Source: Clitopilus passeckerianus
Taxonomy: Eukaryota; Basidiomycota; Agaricomycetes; Agaricales; Entolomataceae
Assembly: GCA_944990035.1 (NCBI GenBank)
Contig: CALYLX010000050.1
Location: 80,358-144,357, forward strand
Direction: 5' to 3'
DNA length: 64,000 nt
Below are positions 10,977 to 22,666 of this stretch, piece after piece. Made by a program: the position numbers and the translations under genes. The notes under the pieces were generated by a model. That model had not been told where the DNA came from. It worked only from the letters and a program-made list of their open reading frames with translations, and made no database searches. How positions within the stretch are numbered: position 1 is the first letter of the stretch; the number at the start of each line of letters is the position of its first letter.

Positions 10977-11411
10977 TCATTGTCGTTGCCGAGGTTCATT
11001 CACAGCGCCCTTCTTGAACCAGTAGTCGCAGTCCACGCAGTAGTCCTTGGTGCGGCCAATGATTGTCTGATTGCGGTCTGGCTCGTAGAACTTCAAAGAT
11101 GGAGGTTAAAGGTGCAAGTTTGTGATGTTGGATAGATCAACTCACGCGCTCGCATCGTGGACAAGAGGGACATGCTCCGCGTTTCGTCGGGTGCTTGGCG
11201 GACCTTACACAATACTGGCTGTTGCAGTCGTGCTTCCTTATTTTCGCTGTCTTTTGCATCGGTTACCGATGGTCGAGCAACCTTTGGAAAGGACGACTTA
11301 CAACAACATAGTGTCCACAGCCATGAAGGATTCCTTCCCTGGAGAAGCGTCTCATTTGTTGGGTAAAATTCCGGAAAAAACGAGAGACACTCACGTATCA
11401 TAGCTGCACAT
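10977..11411 (-). CDS. Small Cys-rich, probably zinc-binding, fungal protein
   Basis: Four exons splice cleanly. MCSYDT (donor GTGAGT) joins RFSREGILHGCGHYVV, then (donor GTAAGT) HDCNSQYCVRSAKHPTKRG and ACPSCPRCER, then (donor GTGAGT) FYEPDRNQTIIGRTKDYC and VDCDYWFKKGAVNEPRQRQ, ending in TGA at 10977-10979. The product is about 90 residues with about nine cysteines and several histidines spaced as C-x-H, C-x4-C, C-x2-C-x2-C and C-x2-C. This looks like a compact zinc-binding fold. The MC...CGH...C layout recurs in small uncharacterised fungal proteins (from memory; family name unknown). No signal peptide is seen. It is divergent from the Tlg2-like gene, with 179 bp between starts. Confidence 0.65.
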
Positions 11412-11590
11412 AGTGGAAGAAATATGAGGTGGTGGTCAAGTGCTATGAGCTTTGGCTGCTTAGATGCATGAAATGGTTTCCTAACAACTCTGATGATCTC
11501 GGTACATGCGGGGACGGCGTGGCGTTGGGTCTGATCTGCAAAGTTTGCCACGTGCGCAGCCACATATTTCTGGCATTTTCCATTGAGTCC

Positions 11591-13047
11591 ATGGCCTCCG
11601 CTTCCTCGTCGACAGCGTCTTGCACAACGCGCTCGAGAACTGGCCTATTCTTATCGTATCGCGAGTCTATACCTCGACGAAGAACACGCAACGACACCGC
11701 CTATGCTGACGATGAGGAAAATGAGAGGCTCATCGCCTCCCCTAGCCATGCCGAGGTTGATATGCCATTACCGCCTAAATGGTCAGTGATTTTCAACTCA
11801 GCACATAACGAAAGCCTCATGTTAGCCATGCAGGGTGGACTACTCAGAGCAGGTAGAGCTCATATTGGCAGATACAAGGGCAAAGAGTACGTCAATCCAC
11901 CTACTGGACTCCTGTGTCAAACAACGCTCTCTCCGTAGTCACTGCGCTTGACAAGCTCCATGCGAAGCACCTGCTACCAGGATTTGCCGACAGAACTCAG
12001 GAGGAACGCGATATTGAGAACCTGACGACAGAAATTACTCGAGACTTCCGGCAATGTCAAGGGCTAATAAAGAAAATCGGCGCTCCCTCTCATGTGTTCC
12101 CACCGAATGGCAGTGAAGCACACACCGATGCTTTGGCAACGAAGAACATACAACGAGGACTTGCAGTCAAAGTGCAAGATCTGAGTGCAGCTTTCAGGAA
12201 AAAGCAGCGGGTGTACATGGAAAGTGAGTTCAATGGCGTCACCTCCTGGAGTCAGGCACCAGTGCTAAAGGCCAATTTGTAGAACTGCAGGGCCATTCAA
12301 TAAAGAACCAGGACTTGATGATGGCTTCTGGCGCAATTTCACTACGAGGTTCAGCAGGAATGAGTGCGGTAGACGAGGATCTTGCTGCTGCAGTGAGTAC
12401 TGTTTCCCCCCCGTTCAACTCCCGCTGAACCCGGATTCCCTCCGTTGCAGACACATACTCGTTCGCAGTCTCTCTCAATATCTCAGCAACAACTCCAGTC
12501 CCAGCTTCAGTCCCAAACCCTTGTTGCCGACAACGACACCGAAATTGCCTCCCGTACCCACTCCCTGAACGAACTCGCAGACTCCATCGCCAGCCTCGCA
12601 GAACTCTTCAAGGACCTATCCTCCCTTATCATCGACCAAGGCACCCTCCTCGACTCCATCGAATACAACATTGAACAAACAGCGGTCGACGTAAAAAGTG
12701 CCGCAACCGAACTGACAGTCGCAGAGGGGTACCAGAAGAGGACAGGGAGGAGGTACTGCATCCTGCTGTTGGTGCTTCTAATTATACTCGCTGCGACCGG
12801 AGTGGTCATCAAGATACAGAGAAGTGGGAAGGCGAAACAGGTGCCTCCCCCGCCGAGCCCGACGATTACTGGGACGACTGGGATAACAGTGGTCGAGCCA
12901 GTGATAGGGTCTGGGAGTGCAGGTGGATTAGGGATAGGAGGCAGGGCGCCAGATGACGAGGACTACGATATCTTCAGGCGGCCTCGGTTCTCTTCAAGGA
13001 TATTGCCTAGGAGTAGATGGCGAGAATATGGGATACCACGGACTTGA
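11591..13047 (+). CDS. t-SNARE of the syntaxin-16/Tlg2 family
   Basis: The start MASASSSTASCTTRSRTGLFLSYRES carries the TRSRT.LF.SYR signature of Tlg2/syntaxin 16. Further on are VDYSEQVE, ALDKLHAKHLLPGF (Habc region) and a SNARE helix spanning TEIASRTHSLNELADSIA, LFKDLSSLIIDQGTLLDSIE and YNIEQTAVDV. The central zero-layer glutamine lies in IIDQGTLLD. A C-terminal membrane anchor, CILLLVLLIILAATGVVI, is followed by a cytosol-atypical Pro/Gly tail of about 70 residues. The family mediates endosome-to-trans-Golgi fusion. Several short introns split the Habc region. The extra tail after the anchor is longer than in yeast Tlg2-type core models. Confidence 0.88.
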
Positions 13048-13362
13048 CAATTTGCTCCTTAGATGACCATATGTTTTTGTTATTACACGTAATGGGATCC
13101 TTCTTAGAGAAACTGCGCAAATTGACTTCATGACGCCTCAATGCAGCGAGTACGACGAGCTTCCGAACCCGTACGCGCTCAGAGCAAGGAAAATTGTACA
13201 CATAACAATACATTCTTTGGTTTTCTGGGGAGTATAACAGTACAAAGTACACAATAGCCATCCACATACGTACGTAACTGAAGGGTAAACGTGAATGTGA
13301 AAAGTATGTTCCGATTATAACGATTATAAACAAGAAAAGGGGGAAAGTTGTGTCTTGAAAAA
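13048..13362. other. Convergent intergenic gap
   Basis: This 315 bp gap lies between the stop of the Tlg2-like gene and the stop of the RING gene. It is AT-rich and shows no coding signal. It presumably holds both 3' UTRs and terminators. Confidence 0.4.
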
Positions 13363-15656
13363 TCACGTTTGCCGTCGTTCAGTCCGATTAGGTCTTGTTT
13401 TCTTCGATTTGGGTTCTGATAGGACTACCGCTCGCTGGCAGGTTGGACAGCGACCAGAAACGTCTGTTAACCATGGATCCAGGCAGGTTTTCTGTACGAC
13501 AAATTGTGAGTAAAGGTGTGATGAAAATTAGCGGGAAGCGAACGTGGAAGACATGACCACATTCCAGCAGCCTCAACGGTTGTACACCCTCGCCTGCATC
13601 CGTCAACGTGAGATCTCCGTTTGCTGTGCTTGAGAGTACAGGTGCACTAGCCAGCACGGGTGCTGTTACTGCAGGGACCACGCTTATCGCAGAGCCGTCG
13701 GCGTGAGTTTCTTCATTAGTATTCTTCTCCTGCTTCGCATTCTCCCCCTCGGACCCTTCCACCACCGCAGGAGCACTGGCACTAGCTGCCGCTCCCCCTT
13801 CCCTCTCAAATACTTTCTTCGGTTCCTCGAAGTCCATCAAACAGATTGCACAAGCCGCTCTGTTCCCCTCCAGCACCACAAAGGGATATTCTCCTTTCTC
13901 CCAATGTTCTTCCCACGTCTGCGGTTCGTTACCATTCAGACCTTTCTCCAGGTCTCCTGATGTCGTCCCGGTTTTCGATTTCGCCCCTAGCGAACCATTG
14001 CCACGGAAGCTTGAGAACTTCCTCAGGAACTGGAACCTCGTCCTTGGTGACGTAGTTTTCGGTGATAGTGGTTTAGGCGGATACGAGTATGCTGATTCGG
14101 GAGTTTTGAGGCCACTGGCGAGTCCTGCAAGTTCTTCAGGGGGTGGAGGGATGTATATGACCAGCGGAATACGGTCAACGACAGATTTCGGCAGTTTGCC
14201 AATTTCATGCCTAATTTGACCAGCGGTCTGGAGAGGGTGTCGCCCCATGCACACGAGAATGATGTTCCAGAAGAGCTGTATGAGCTAAGTGAGTTCGGGA
14301 TACTGTATGAAGTAGAAGCGAGGTGACGAACGAATAGAATGGGTGCGACAATAAAGACAACCACACTCAGGACCATGACCTCTAGAACACTGAGATACAT
14401 GAGGCACAGAATCCCAAAGGTGAGCCACCAGATATGCGGTGCGTCGTGTCGGCATGTATTAATCGAGGTATATTCTAGGATATGCGCAGTCAGGAACCAC
14501 GAAAGAGTCAAGAGGGAAGATAGAAGGGTAAGTCTGATAACATGCAATAGGAAGCAAGGAAAAGCGGAAGTTGAAAGGAATGGTCAGCTGTAGTAATGGA
14601 TAGATGGCGCACACAACGGACCGAGAGTAGAGCCGAGTGTAGGGCAGACTCCTCGAGTATCTCGCCAATGTCTCATTATCCGGGTTTTGTCTCCCTCTAG
14701 TGGTTGTAGACCTTGCTCGACGGGGTGGTGTGAGTGGTGTAGCGGAAGTTGGAGTGGTTGTTGTTGACATTGAGTTGATGTTCGTTGCTTCGTCTGCCTG
14801 ACGCTGTTGGCGACTGCATATATGCGCAAGGGTTAACGCCGATGATTGACCAGAGTTCGATTAAAGACGTACACCTTCCGTTCCCTCAAGAAGCTCCAGT
14901 AGTTCAGGCTCGATGCCAATATCGATCTGAACACCCAGATACATGCCCAGACACCCAATGGGCGCTCGCATGCCACCCATTCCGTCAAGCCTGCCTGAGT
15001 CGGGCTCTTCAAAATTGTGCCAGACAAGGCCAGTAATACTGAGATAACGATGATCTATAGCCCCGTTAGCTGGCGTCCATAGACGCGTAATCGCACAAAA
15101 TGCGGTCTCCACACACCTGTACACAGCTTGAGCACAACGCAAAGAAGAGTGCAACAATTGTGCGTCGTTCCCTGGATGCATCTCTTCCAACACCGAAAAA
15201 CAGCATGACCTTCCTTATCCACGATTGCTGTTGATTCACAGTAGCAGGCGTAGCTGTTGGAGTTGTGGGCGTGATACGAGGTGTTGACGTCCTCCTGAAG
15301 CCCGCTCGAGGCTGTGAGTTGTTTGTGACTAAAGTAGGTCCAGGAGACCTCGACCTCCTGCTCGTCGAGCTCATTAGCGACCTCGCTGGTGTTGGGGACG
15401 CTAAAGTAGGGCTTTCGCAGTGGCCAAGGGTTGGATTCCTAGTACTTGCGGATGCAGTGGGGAGATTACCATCAGTTGAATCAAATGCACTCGACACCCT
15501 AGGTTCCGGAGCGATCGTTAAAGAGTGTCGTGGAGGAGGAATGTCCCCAGTTGAGCGTATCCTTCTCAATGCATTGGCAGTCGACGAGCTTGTGGTAGCA
15601 GCGGCCGTTGTTGGTAGAAGCGCTCCGGCGTCTGAGTCGGAAGGCTGGAGTGACAT
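13363..15656 (-). CDS. Membrane RING-H2 (C3H2C3) E3 ubiquitin ligase
   Basis: The protein starts MSLQPSDSDAGALLPTTAAA with a long Ser/Thr/Pro-rich N-terminus, continues through several hydrophobic segments (about 14340-15200, including VLSVVVFIVAPILFV), and ends in a split RING finger. The RING reads RAACAICLMDFEEPKKV, then a roughly 75-residue Ala/Glu-rich insertion, then PLRLLECGHVFH. After an intron it continues KTCLDPWLTDVSGRCPTCQRAVVL. The ligands are C-x2-C ... C-x-H-x2-H-x2-C ... C-x2-C, a RING-H2. The last codons read NRTERRQT before TGA at 13363. The role would be membrane-anchored ubiquitin transfer; the substrate is unknown. The long insertion between the first and second zinc-ligand pairs is unusual. 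Confidence 0.8.
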
Positions 15657-16020
15657 GATGACTGGGAAGGAACAGAAAGTTACAGGTCCCTGCTGTGTCC
15701 TGGTCTCCTGCACCTCACGTTAAGTAATAAACTCAACTTCAGCGCTTGATCCCTGTCGGTGATCAGAGATACCAAGGTTGTTGCAGGGAATGAGGCAAGA
15801 CTGCTGTGGAGGTCGACAGCAGGATATCTGAGCTCAAGTTCCCCAGACAGGTAACGCCGCATCAACATTTAGTCAGGTGCCGGTTCCAAATCTGGAGAAA
15901 GTCATCCATTTGTCCACAAAGCTCTCAATTTCCTTGAATTCCAGGTTACAACTAATAGGAATACAAAAATGTATATGCAAAAGAGTGTGAAGTCCATTTT
16001 GATGTGTATATCCTGCTAAA

Positions 16021-18387
16021 TTACCGTCTAACTTGCTGCCAAATCGGAGTCAAAGCCTGTGCAACCGTATTCGCCGCTATAAACAGATAGACATCAGGCC
16101 GAGGTCCAGCAGCAAGCAAAGCCGAGAAAAATACACACCTACTTCCATGCAACTCCTCTCCACCTCATCCAATACGCTGTTCAAAACACCGCGACTTCTC
16201 CATCTATCCGGGTGGAACCTCCTATGACTCTCGATCACTAACTTGCTGAACTCCTGGCTCCTCATCTTCTTCTTGCAAGTCGCAAAGAACTTCTCCACCT
16301 CATCCCACGTCACATTCTCCACGTTGAAACTTGAAGGTGACGCCAGAACCGGCCAAGGGATATCCTCCACCGACATCGGATCCACCCCACCTGAAGTTTT
16401 CGAGAACTTGCGATCATCGAAAGATTGTGACAATGTGAGGTACCGTTCGAGAGCGCGCTGCTCCGTCCAGTACCCATACCTCCAGCTCTGCCTCTGCTGC
16501 TGCTGTCTTCTCTCCCTCTCCTTCCGGGCTCTCTCCTCTGCTCTTTCTTGCCGTAGTCGTTCTTCTTCTCTTGCCCGCCTCTCTGCCTCCTCCCTCTCTG
16601 CCCTAGCTTTCTGTTCTGCGCGCCTCTTCCTCTCCAGCTCCTCCTGCATGCGCTGTTCCCTCTCAGTCCGTTCCGCCTCGGCTCTCCTTTCTGCTGCTTC
16701 TTTCGCCCTCCGCTGAGCAGCAGCTTGCTCCCAAATGGGCTTATCTCGCTCAAGCTCTGCAAGTTTGCGACGCGACTCAAGGATGGCAGCCAGTCTGGCC
16801 GAGTCATTTTCCGGCTTCTTCTCAGGCGTTTGAGGTACCGTTGGTTGAGGCGTAGCTTGTGGTGCTGGAGCTGCACCGACATTAGCAAACGATGCGAATG
16901 ATGCGCCTAAATAAAGGCATGAATTCTCGTTTAGCGTAAGAGTAGAAAACAACTTACTCCGCATCTCGACATCCGGTATTTCGGTATATATCTCTTGCAC
17001 GAATTGCTGCTCCATATGGATCTTCCTCTCCTGAACGACCTGCTGCCTCCTTTGGAGTTTCTTGCGTTCCCTGATGGTCCGCTTGGTGTTGAGTTCACGT
17101 TTGGCTTCCGACGGTGACAGTTTACGTGTTCGTTTGCCGTCCCGCTGAACGTAGGTGGGTTTCTCGGTGTCGCGCATGTCTTCTGCAGTCGGAGAGACAG
17201 GGGAGAAGGGATTGGTGTCGTCCTGAGAGTTGGTGCGGAGGGATTCAAAGAGGGAGTTTACTGTGCAGACGAAGGTTTATGAGACAGTACCGATAGGAAA
17301 TAAATGGTACACATACCTTTGCGCTTGCCGCCAAATTCGTCTGTTGGTGTGGTAGAATGGCTCTTGCTATCACATACAGGTGATTGCACGCCGGATGGTT
17401 GGGACTTGTCGGTCGTAGGTGACTGAACGACATTCGGGTCATCGTTCTCTACATCCTCGGCTGCAAACTTCTGCATCTTCCTCGCCATCTTCTCTCGCCT
17501 CTCCTTCCTGCCTTTCTGGAGGGCTTCTCTTTTCTGTCTTCTCTTCTCCTTCTCTATTGCTCTTGCGGCTGGCATATCATCCACGACCATACCCTCGACC
17601 TCCGACTCCGACTCAGCATCTGAATCAGAATCTGGTTCAGACTCGGAGTCGGGTACGGTCTGCATGTGCACTCGCTTGTTAGCGCGAAGGGGGACGGGGG
17701 ACGAACGGTCGCCTTCCATTGGAGAGGGCGAACGAGAATACACTTTGGCCCGTTTCGAAGTTCCTGGTATTGGCTGAGGCGACACTCTTGAGAATGGGCC
17801 AGGTGTTGACGGAGGTGTCCGTTTGGATATTACTGTGAGATTTGGGTATGCCCGTACATAACAGTCGTAAAGCGGGTCTAGTTTATGGATGTCCCACTGG
17901 TCTTGTGTGCATTCGTATAATTTTCTATTCGAATGGAATGGCATGTGAGATGTGATTTCATAGGCAAATGGGACGATGGGGCTCACCCGCAGATTTCCAC
18001 AACCCTTGGCCATTTGCCTTCGACCTCAACACCCTGTTCTTTCCTCGCGCTTGGCACGAACCGCCAAAATTGCTCGCCGGACTCCAAAGTCTCAATCACA
18101 ACGCGTTTGGGGCGGTATCCCTGGTCATTTAAATTAAGTTTATCGAGATCAGGTACGTGCTGGGTTGAAGATGCGGCATGCGGGTTGAACGACGCGAAGG
18201 TCAGTGTGGCTCCTGGCGTTCGGAGCAGGCGGGAAGTTTGGGTGGGATCCAGCAAGCCTGGTGTCGCCCCACTCAGCACAGTAAGCGGTATAGTCGGTGA
18301 GGAGGTCCCATTCGTTGTCGGGAATGCTCCAGGTATTTGAGGTTCCTGCGGCAAGTCCATATCATTCAAAGGTGCTGTTGGAGCCAT
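16021..18387 (-). CDS. Coiled-coil, charged protein with a C-terminal J-like motif
   Basis: The start MAPTAPLNDMDLPQEPQIPG opens a proline/threonine-rich region. After an intron comes RKLYECTQDQWDIHKLDP, then an acidic patch of Ser/Glu/Asp repeats, a Lys/Arg-rich helix (EKEKRRQKREALQKGRKERR), and a long Glu/Arg/Ala-rich coiled coil of roughly 100 residues. The C-terminus has VTWDEVEKFFATCKKKM and VIESHRRFHPDRWRSRG. The HPDRW recalls the HPD motif of J domains and the HPDRF block of NFKBIL1-like proteins. The last exon encodes AANTVAQALTPIWQQVRR. A role as a Hsp70 co-chaperone or RNA-processing factor is only inference. No membrane segment or signal peptide is seen. Confidence 0.7.
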
Positions 18388-18879
18388 TCCAAATTCATTG
18401 CCAGTCGCCCGGAGACAATATCCTTCCTATAAGTCAGGCTTTACACAAGCCTGAGTCCGTACTCAACTTCTTTGCGACCGATCGTGTGTAGACGCGTTGA
18501 GAATACAAAAGAAATGCCGCCGGGTTGCAGACTCCTTGTGCTGTTGCCTGCGTTGACGCCGACAATTGTTCGTTGAGTGGCGGCCACGAGGGCACAGCCA
18601 CCACGTGAGGTCGACTTTGAGCATCTAATCTTATCTGATACTTTCAAACTTCAATTCCTCAGCTCTTTCTCGTAGTAAAGGCCTAAATAACATCACGGTA
18701 AGTACTTATAGCTTCCTGTGTTTATATCTACTTTATTATGGCAGTACAATAGTTGTATTTGGCGGGCACAGCGTGACGAAATCCGATTCAAAGCGAGTCA
18801 CATGTAGATCACTGACTGACTTTGACTCGCGTATATCAACTTGCCATAAAGTCTTCACCAACTCTATACAACCAACACT
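18388..18879. promoter_or_regulatory. Divergent promoter region
   Basis: The 492 bp between the start codons of the J-like coiled-coil gene and the GTPBP-like gene must carry both promoters. No clear TATA box or repeat was seen. Small ORFs here are not convincing. Confidence 0.45.
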
Positions 18880-21344
18880 ATGACTACACTACGCTCGTTT
18901 CAGAACGAGATTGAGGAGATCCACCACAGAGAGATCGCCAAGCAGCGGAAAGACCACATTGCAGCGGCAGCGGATAGCAAGCACCACCACCACCAGAATC
19001 TCAAGGACGGAAAGTCAGAGATGAAGGATAAGGAGAATGGTAAGCCCTCCGGCGCGTCAATACCAAAGGGTAAAGCCAAGGACGATGGAGGCGGCGAGGA
19101 CGCCAATGAGGAGGTAACCCGGGGTTCTGACATCGCAGAGGTCGAGGAGAAGATTCTGGTTTGTGATTCCCGCTTGCTTGGTTACCTCAATTGCTCAAAA
19201 CTCTCACTCTGCGACAATATAGACACTTCTCAAATCTACCAATACGGCCGATTATGAAACGGCGCGAGACATGATTGCAGCGCTCATCACCCAGCACAAG
19301 GGAGAGTATGTTCTCCGGATAGGGAAGCAGCCCCCACATATGGCGCTCTACGGCGGCGATCTGAAGGATGTAGAGGGAGAGGAAGGCTGGGAGGGTGTCT
19401 CTAGGACTCCGGTGGAGCTTGACAGCCTGAAAGAGGCGGTCACCAGGGTTGTCGAGGAGGTCGGCGGAAAGGTGCATTGTTTGATCAGCATCCCGAATTC
19501 GTTGGGCATTCTGCTAACTTGAGAGATTCTAGACTTCAGTATTATTCGAGACTCGAACAGGCTTCCACCCCAGGGTCTCATTACTACTGCGATTACCTCC
19601 TCTGAGTGTATCATTAACCCCAGAGGTACGATGTGCGGTCGTTGGTAATGTTGATTCTGGCAAGTCTACAACATTAGGCGTTTTGACTCGAGGTTAGTGT
19701 TCTACTGGATGGTAAAGATATGATCCGTCTCAATATTATGACTCAGGCGCCCTCGATGACGGAAGAGGTCGTGCCCGTGTAGGCCTGTTCCGGCACAAAC
19801 ATGAGCTCGAGACAGGCCGGACATCTTCAGTAGGCATGGAAGTATGTATCTGGACTTCTACCCGCCTACGCTTGATTTGCTAACAGCATACTAGATTTTA
19901 GGCTTTGGCCCCTCAGGCACTCCGATCCTCCCCACAACATCCAATTCGTCTGACCCAGACGTGATACGACGCGAGAAACTAGGATGGGAGGAAATCTCTG
20001 TTCAGGCAGCCAAGATTGTTTCTTTCATAGGTGATTCAGTTTTGGGACTCCTTGAACTCCCCAACATTAAACAATGAGACTTCTAGATCTCGCTGGTCAC
20101 GAACGCTACCTGAAGACTACACTCTACGGCCTCACCTCAGGCGCCCCATCCTGCGTTATCCTCATCGTTGGAGCCAACGCCGGGCTGATAGGCATGTCCA
20201 AGGAGCATTTAGCTATTGCGTTGGCCTTGAGCGTGCCCGTGGTGGTCTGCATAACGAAAATCGATATGACCCCAGCGAATGTCACGCAGGAGACGCTCAA
20301 GCAGGTTGTGAAGATATTAAAGAGCCCTGGGTGTAGGAAGACCCCTGTGTTTGTGAAGTCGGTAGAGACGGCTGTCGAGTTGGCTACGACTTTCGGAAGC
20401 GATAGGTATGTGTCCTCTGTTGTGCTATCAATTTCCGATGGCTGAAGAGGTTTAGGTTATGTCCTATATTCCAGATATCAAACGTGACTGGGGAGGGTTT
20501 GGATTATGTCCGAACGTTCCTCAATCTTCTCCCCTCCAGCGAGGCTGATGGGGAGAAATTTGCTGTTGACCAACCCCTCGAGGTATGAACTTTCCCGCTG
20601 AATTTCAGCATACTTATTCATCTGTGTTAGTTCTCAGTGACCGAGGTTTGGTCTGTCCCCTACGTTGGCACCGTTGTCAACGGTATCGTCAACTCAGGGA
20701 GCGTCAAAGCCGGCGACGCAGTCCTATTAGGCCCGGATTCGAACGGTAACTACCTCTCGACAGTTATCAAGTCCATGCAGAGGAAGAGGGCGAATGTGAC
20801 CGAAGCCGAGGCTGGTCAGTGTGTGTCGTTCGCATTGAAGAGGGTGAGGCGGGCGCAGGTGAGGAAAGGGATGGTGTTGGTAGCGAAGAGCGAGACGCCT
20901 CCTAGGGCCATAAGACAGTTTGAGGGACAGGTGTTGATATTATAGTAAGCCTTTTCTTCTGCGGGTCATATAACCGTTTGCTCAACCATATACTAGTCAT
21001 AATACGACGTTGCAGAAGAACTACCAGGCGATGTTGCACTGCGGAGTGAGGAGCTTCCGTCTTTCACTTCTGGATACCCGTTTAATCATCTGTTTTTGTT
21101 GCAGGCCGTCCGACAGACCGTCAAGATAATAGGAATGGATCACCCCCATGGAGTGTTACGAACGGGAGACAGAGCCACGGTCCAGTTCGAGTTCATATCT
21201 CATCCAGAGTTCATCAAGGAAGGCATGAAGTTATTATTCAGGGAGGGCAAGACAAAGGTCCATCGAAATCCAATTAAATCACTCATGCACCAGTTGACGA
21301 AACATTGCGAACAGGGTCTTGGGGTGATAACGAACCTGCTCTGA
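18880..21344 (+). CDS. GTPBP1/GTPBP2-type translational GTPase
   Basis: The N-terminus is charged and His-rich. GYVLRIGK-like and [18 protein letters not shown] blocks follow, then the G domain: G1 [19 protein letters not shown], then [22 protein letters not shown]3 [16 protein letters not shown] and G4 VVCITKID. Beta-barrel domains carry [18 protein letters not shown] and [10 protein letters not shown], and the end is [15 protein letters not shown]. The G1 and HKHE...GRTSS blocks are typical of GTPBP1/2 relatives of eEF1A and Hbs1, which in animals act in ribosome rescue and mRNA decay. At least nine short introns are needed. The final intron lies between REGKTK and GLGVITNLL. All GTPase motifs look intact. 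Confidence 0.9.
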
Positions 21345-21621
21345 ACGAGGCGGTAAGCCTCTATACGGTGATTGTCCGTGTATCGTTATTGCTGTTAATT
21401 GCTCTAGTCCATAAACTTAGTAGGATATGTACCATTGCATTGTTTGGATATGGCGGGGATGTGGCAGTTGAATATATGAAATGATATAATGCTGTCCAAA
21501 TTGCTCAGAAGAGCGACCGTAAATTAGTCTCTCTATACCCTCTCAAGGATTATACGTCCAGAGAAGTGCGAGTAAAGGCGGAATGCCTGATTCTGGATGG
21601 GTTCGTCAGATGGGCGATTGC

Positions 21622-22666
21622 CTAGGGATCAGGAGCGATACATACATAGGGAATATCCCGGATATCCAAGGGAGCTGGATCGCCAGGCCGAAGAACTTGG
21701 CCTGCTGTGAGGATGTCAGATAAACTACTCCCACATTGGCACTGACACAATTGCTTACCTTTGTAGCGGGATACTGCATAAGCTTGGAGCATGACTGGGA
21801 GGCCACATTAGATGGAAGCGGAATATCTGGATATTTGTATGAAGGTTCGCAAGGTGAAACGCTCACTAAATCTCTCCAAGGTCAATTACGGGTGTGAACG
21901 TTGGTTGCACCTCCTGGTTGTCGAGGCCTTCCACCGCACCTGGGTGCGCAACCGTAAGTCAATAGAAATGTATTAAATGATGCGAAGGCACTCACAAAGG
22001 CTAGATTGTGCGGAATGGGGCTTTTGTTATAAGCCGCGATTTTGTGGCCATCTAGTTTTCGACGCTGTTCGGAGAAGTCTGCGACACCGTCTGTATCCTG
22101 GAGCAGAACCATATTCTTGGGCTGGATGTTCATAGATCAGCAATCGTCGTATAAACAGAGCATGAGCACTAACCTCTACGACAGCGGATAGGTGTCCTGG
22201 AGCCAAGGTACCGTCTTCATTGGGCCTGATAACGCTGAAGCCGATGCTAGAAAAGCCCAAGTGAGCAAAGGGGTGGGGATAGTCTGCGTTTCTTCAGTTC
22301 ACTCTGTACTCCAAGTTAATGTTTCCGCCATGGTAACTGTGGGAGACGTGAGCTACCAGACGTTTTGCCAAGGAGGAAAGAACGCACAGCCGGGCTGCTG
22401 GAAGGACAGAATCTGAGCAGACAAGTAGTCAGTAAGATGATTCGCTGCAACCATCTGCTCTAAGTCATTAGCTTCCAAGCAACAACAGGGTACGAGTTTG
22501 GAGAAAATGACGGATCGTTTGTCGTCAAAGTGAATAGAATCTGCCCAAGATAACGTTCATGTTGACTGATTATTCCCAAGGGAAATCCTATGACCTGGAA
22601 GGGTGCTTTCAGGCGTTTGTTCGCTTGGTCCATGGAGGTGAAAACAATTAGAGACTTCTGAGCCAT
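21622..22666 (-). CDS. Uncharacterised multi-exon gene
   Basis: Exon 1 starts MAQKSLIVFTSMDQANKRLK and contains FQVIGFPLGIISQHERYLGQ. Further minus-strand open blocks are LEQMVAANHLTDYLSAQIL, AKRLVAHVSHSYHGGNINLE, PFAHLGFSSIGFSVIRPNED, and PKNMVLLQDTDGVADFSEQR with RRKLDGHKIAAYNKSPIPHN. A last exon may end GQVLRPGDPAPLDIRDIPYV before TAG at 21622. The blocks show protein-like composition and plausible GT-AG junctions, but I could not join all of them in one frame. I do not recognise the family. The 3' end is uncertain. Confidence 0.45.

Noticed and set aside
15265..15723. 152-codon plus-strand ORF
   Set aside because: It lies antisense to the Ser/Thr-rich N-terminus of the RING protein, whose codon pattern explains the open frame.
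16243..16716. 157-codon plus-strand ORF rich in Ser/Leu/Cys
   Set aside because: It is the complement of the Glu/Arg coiled coil of the minus-strand gene.
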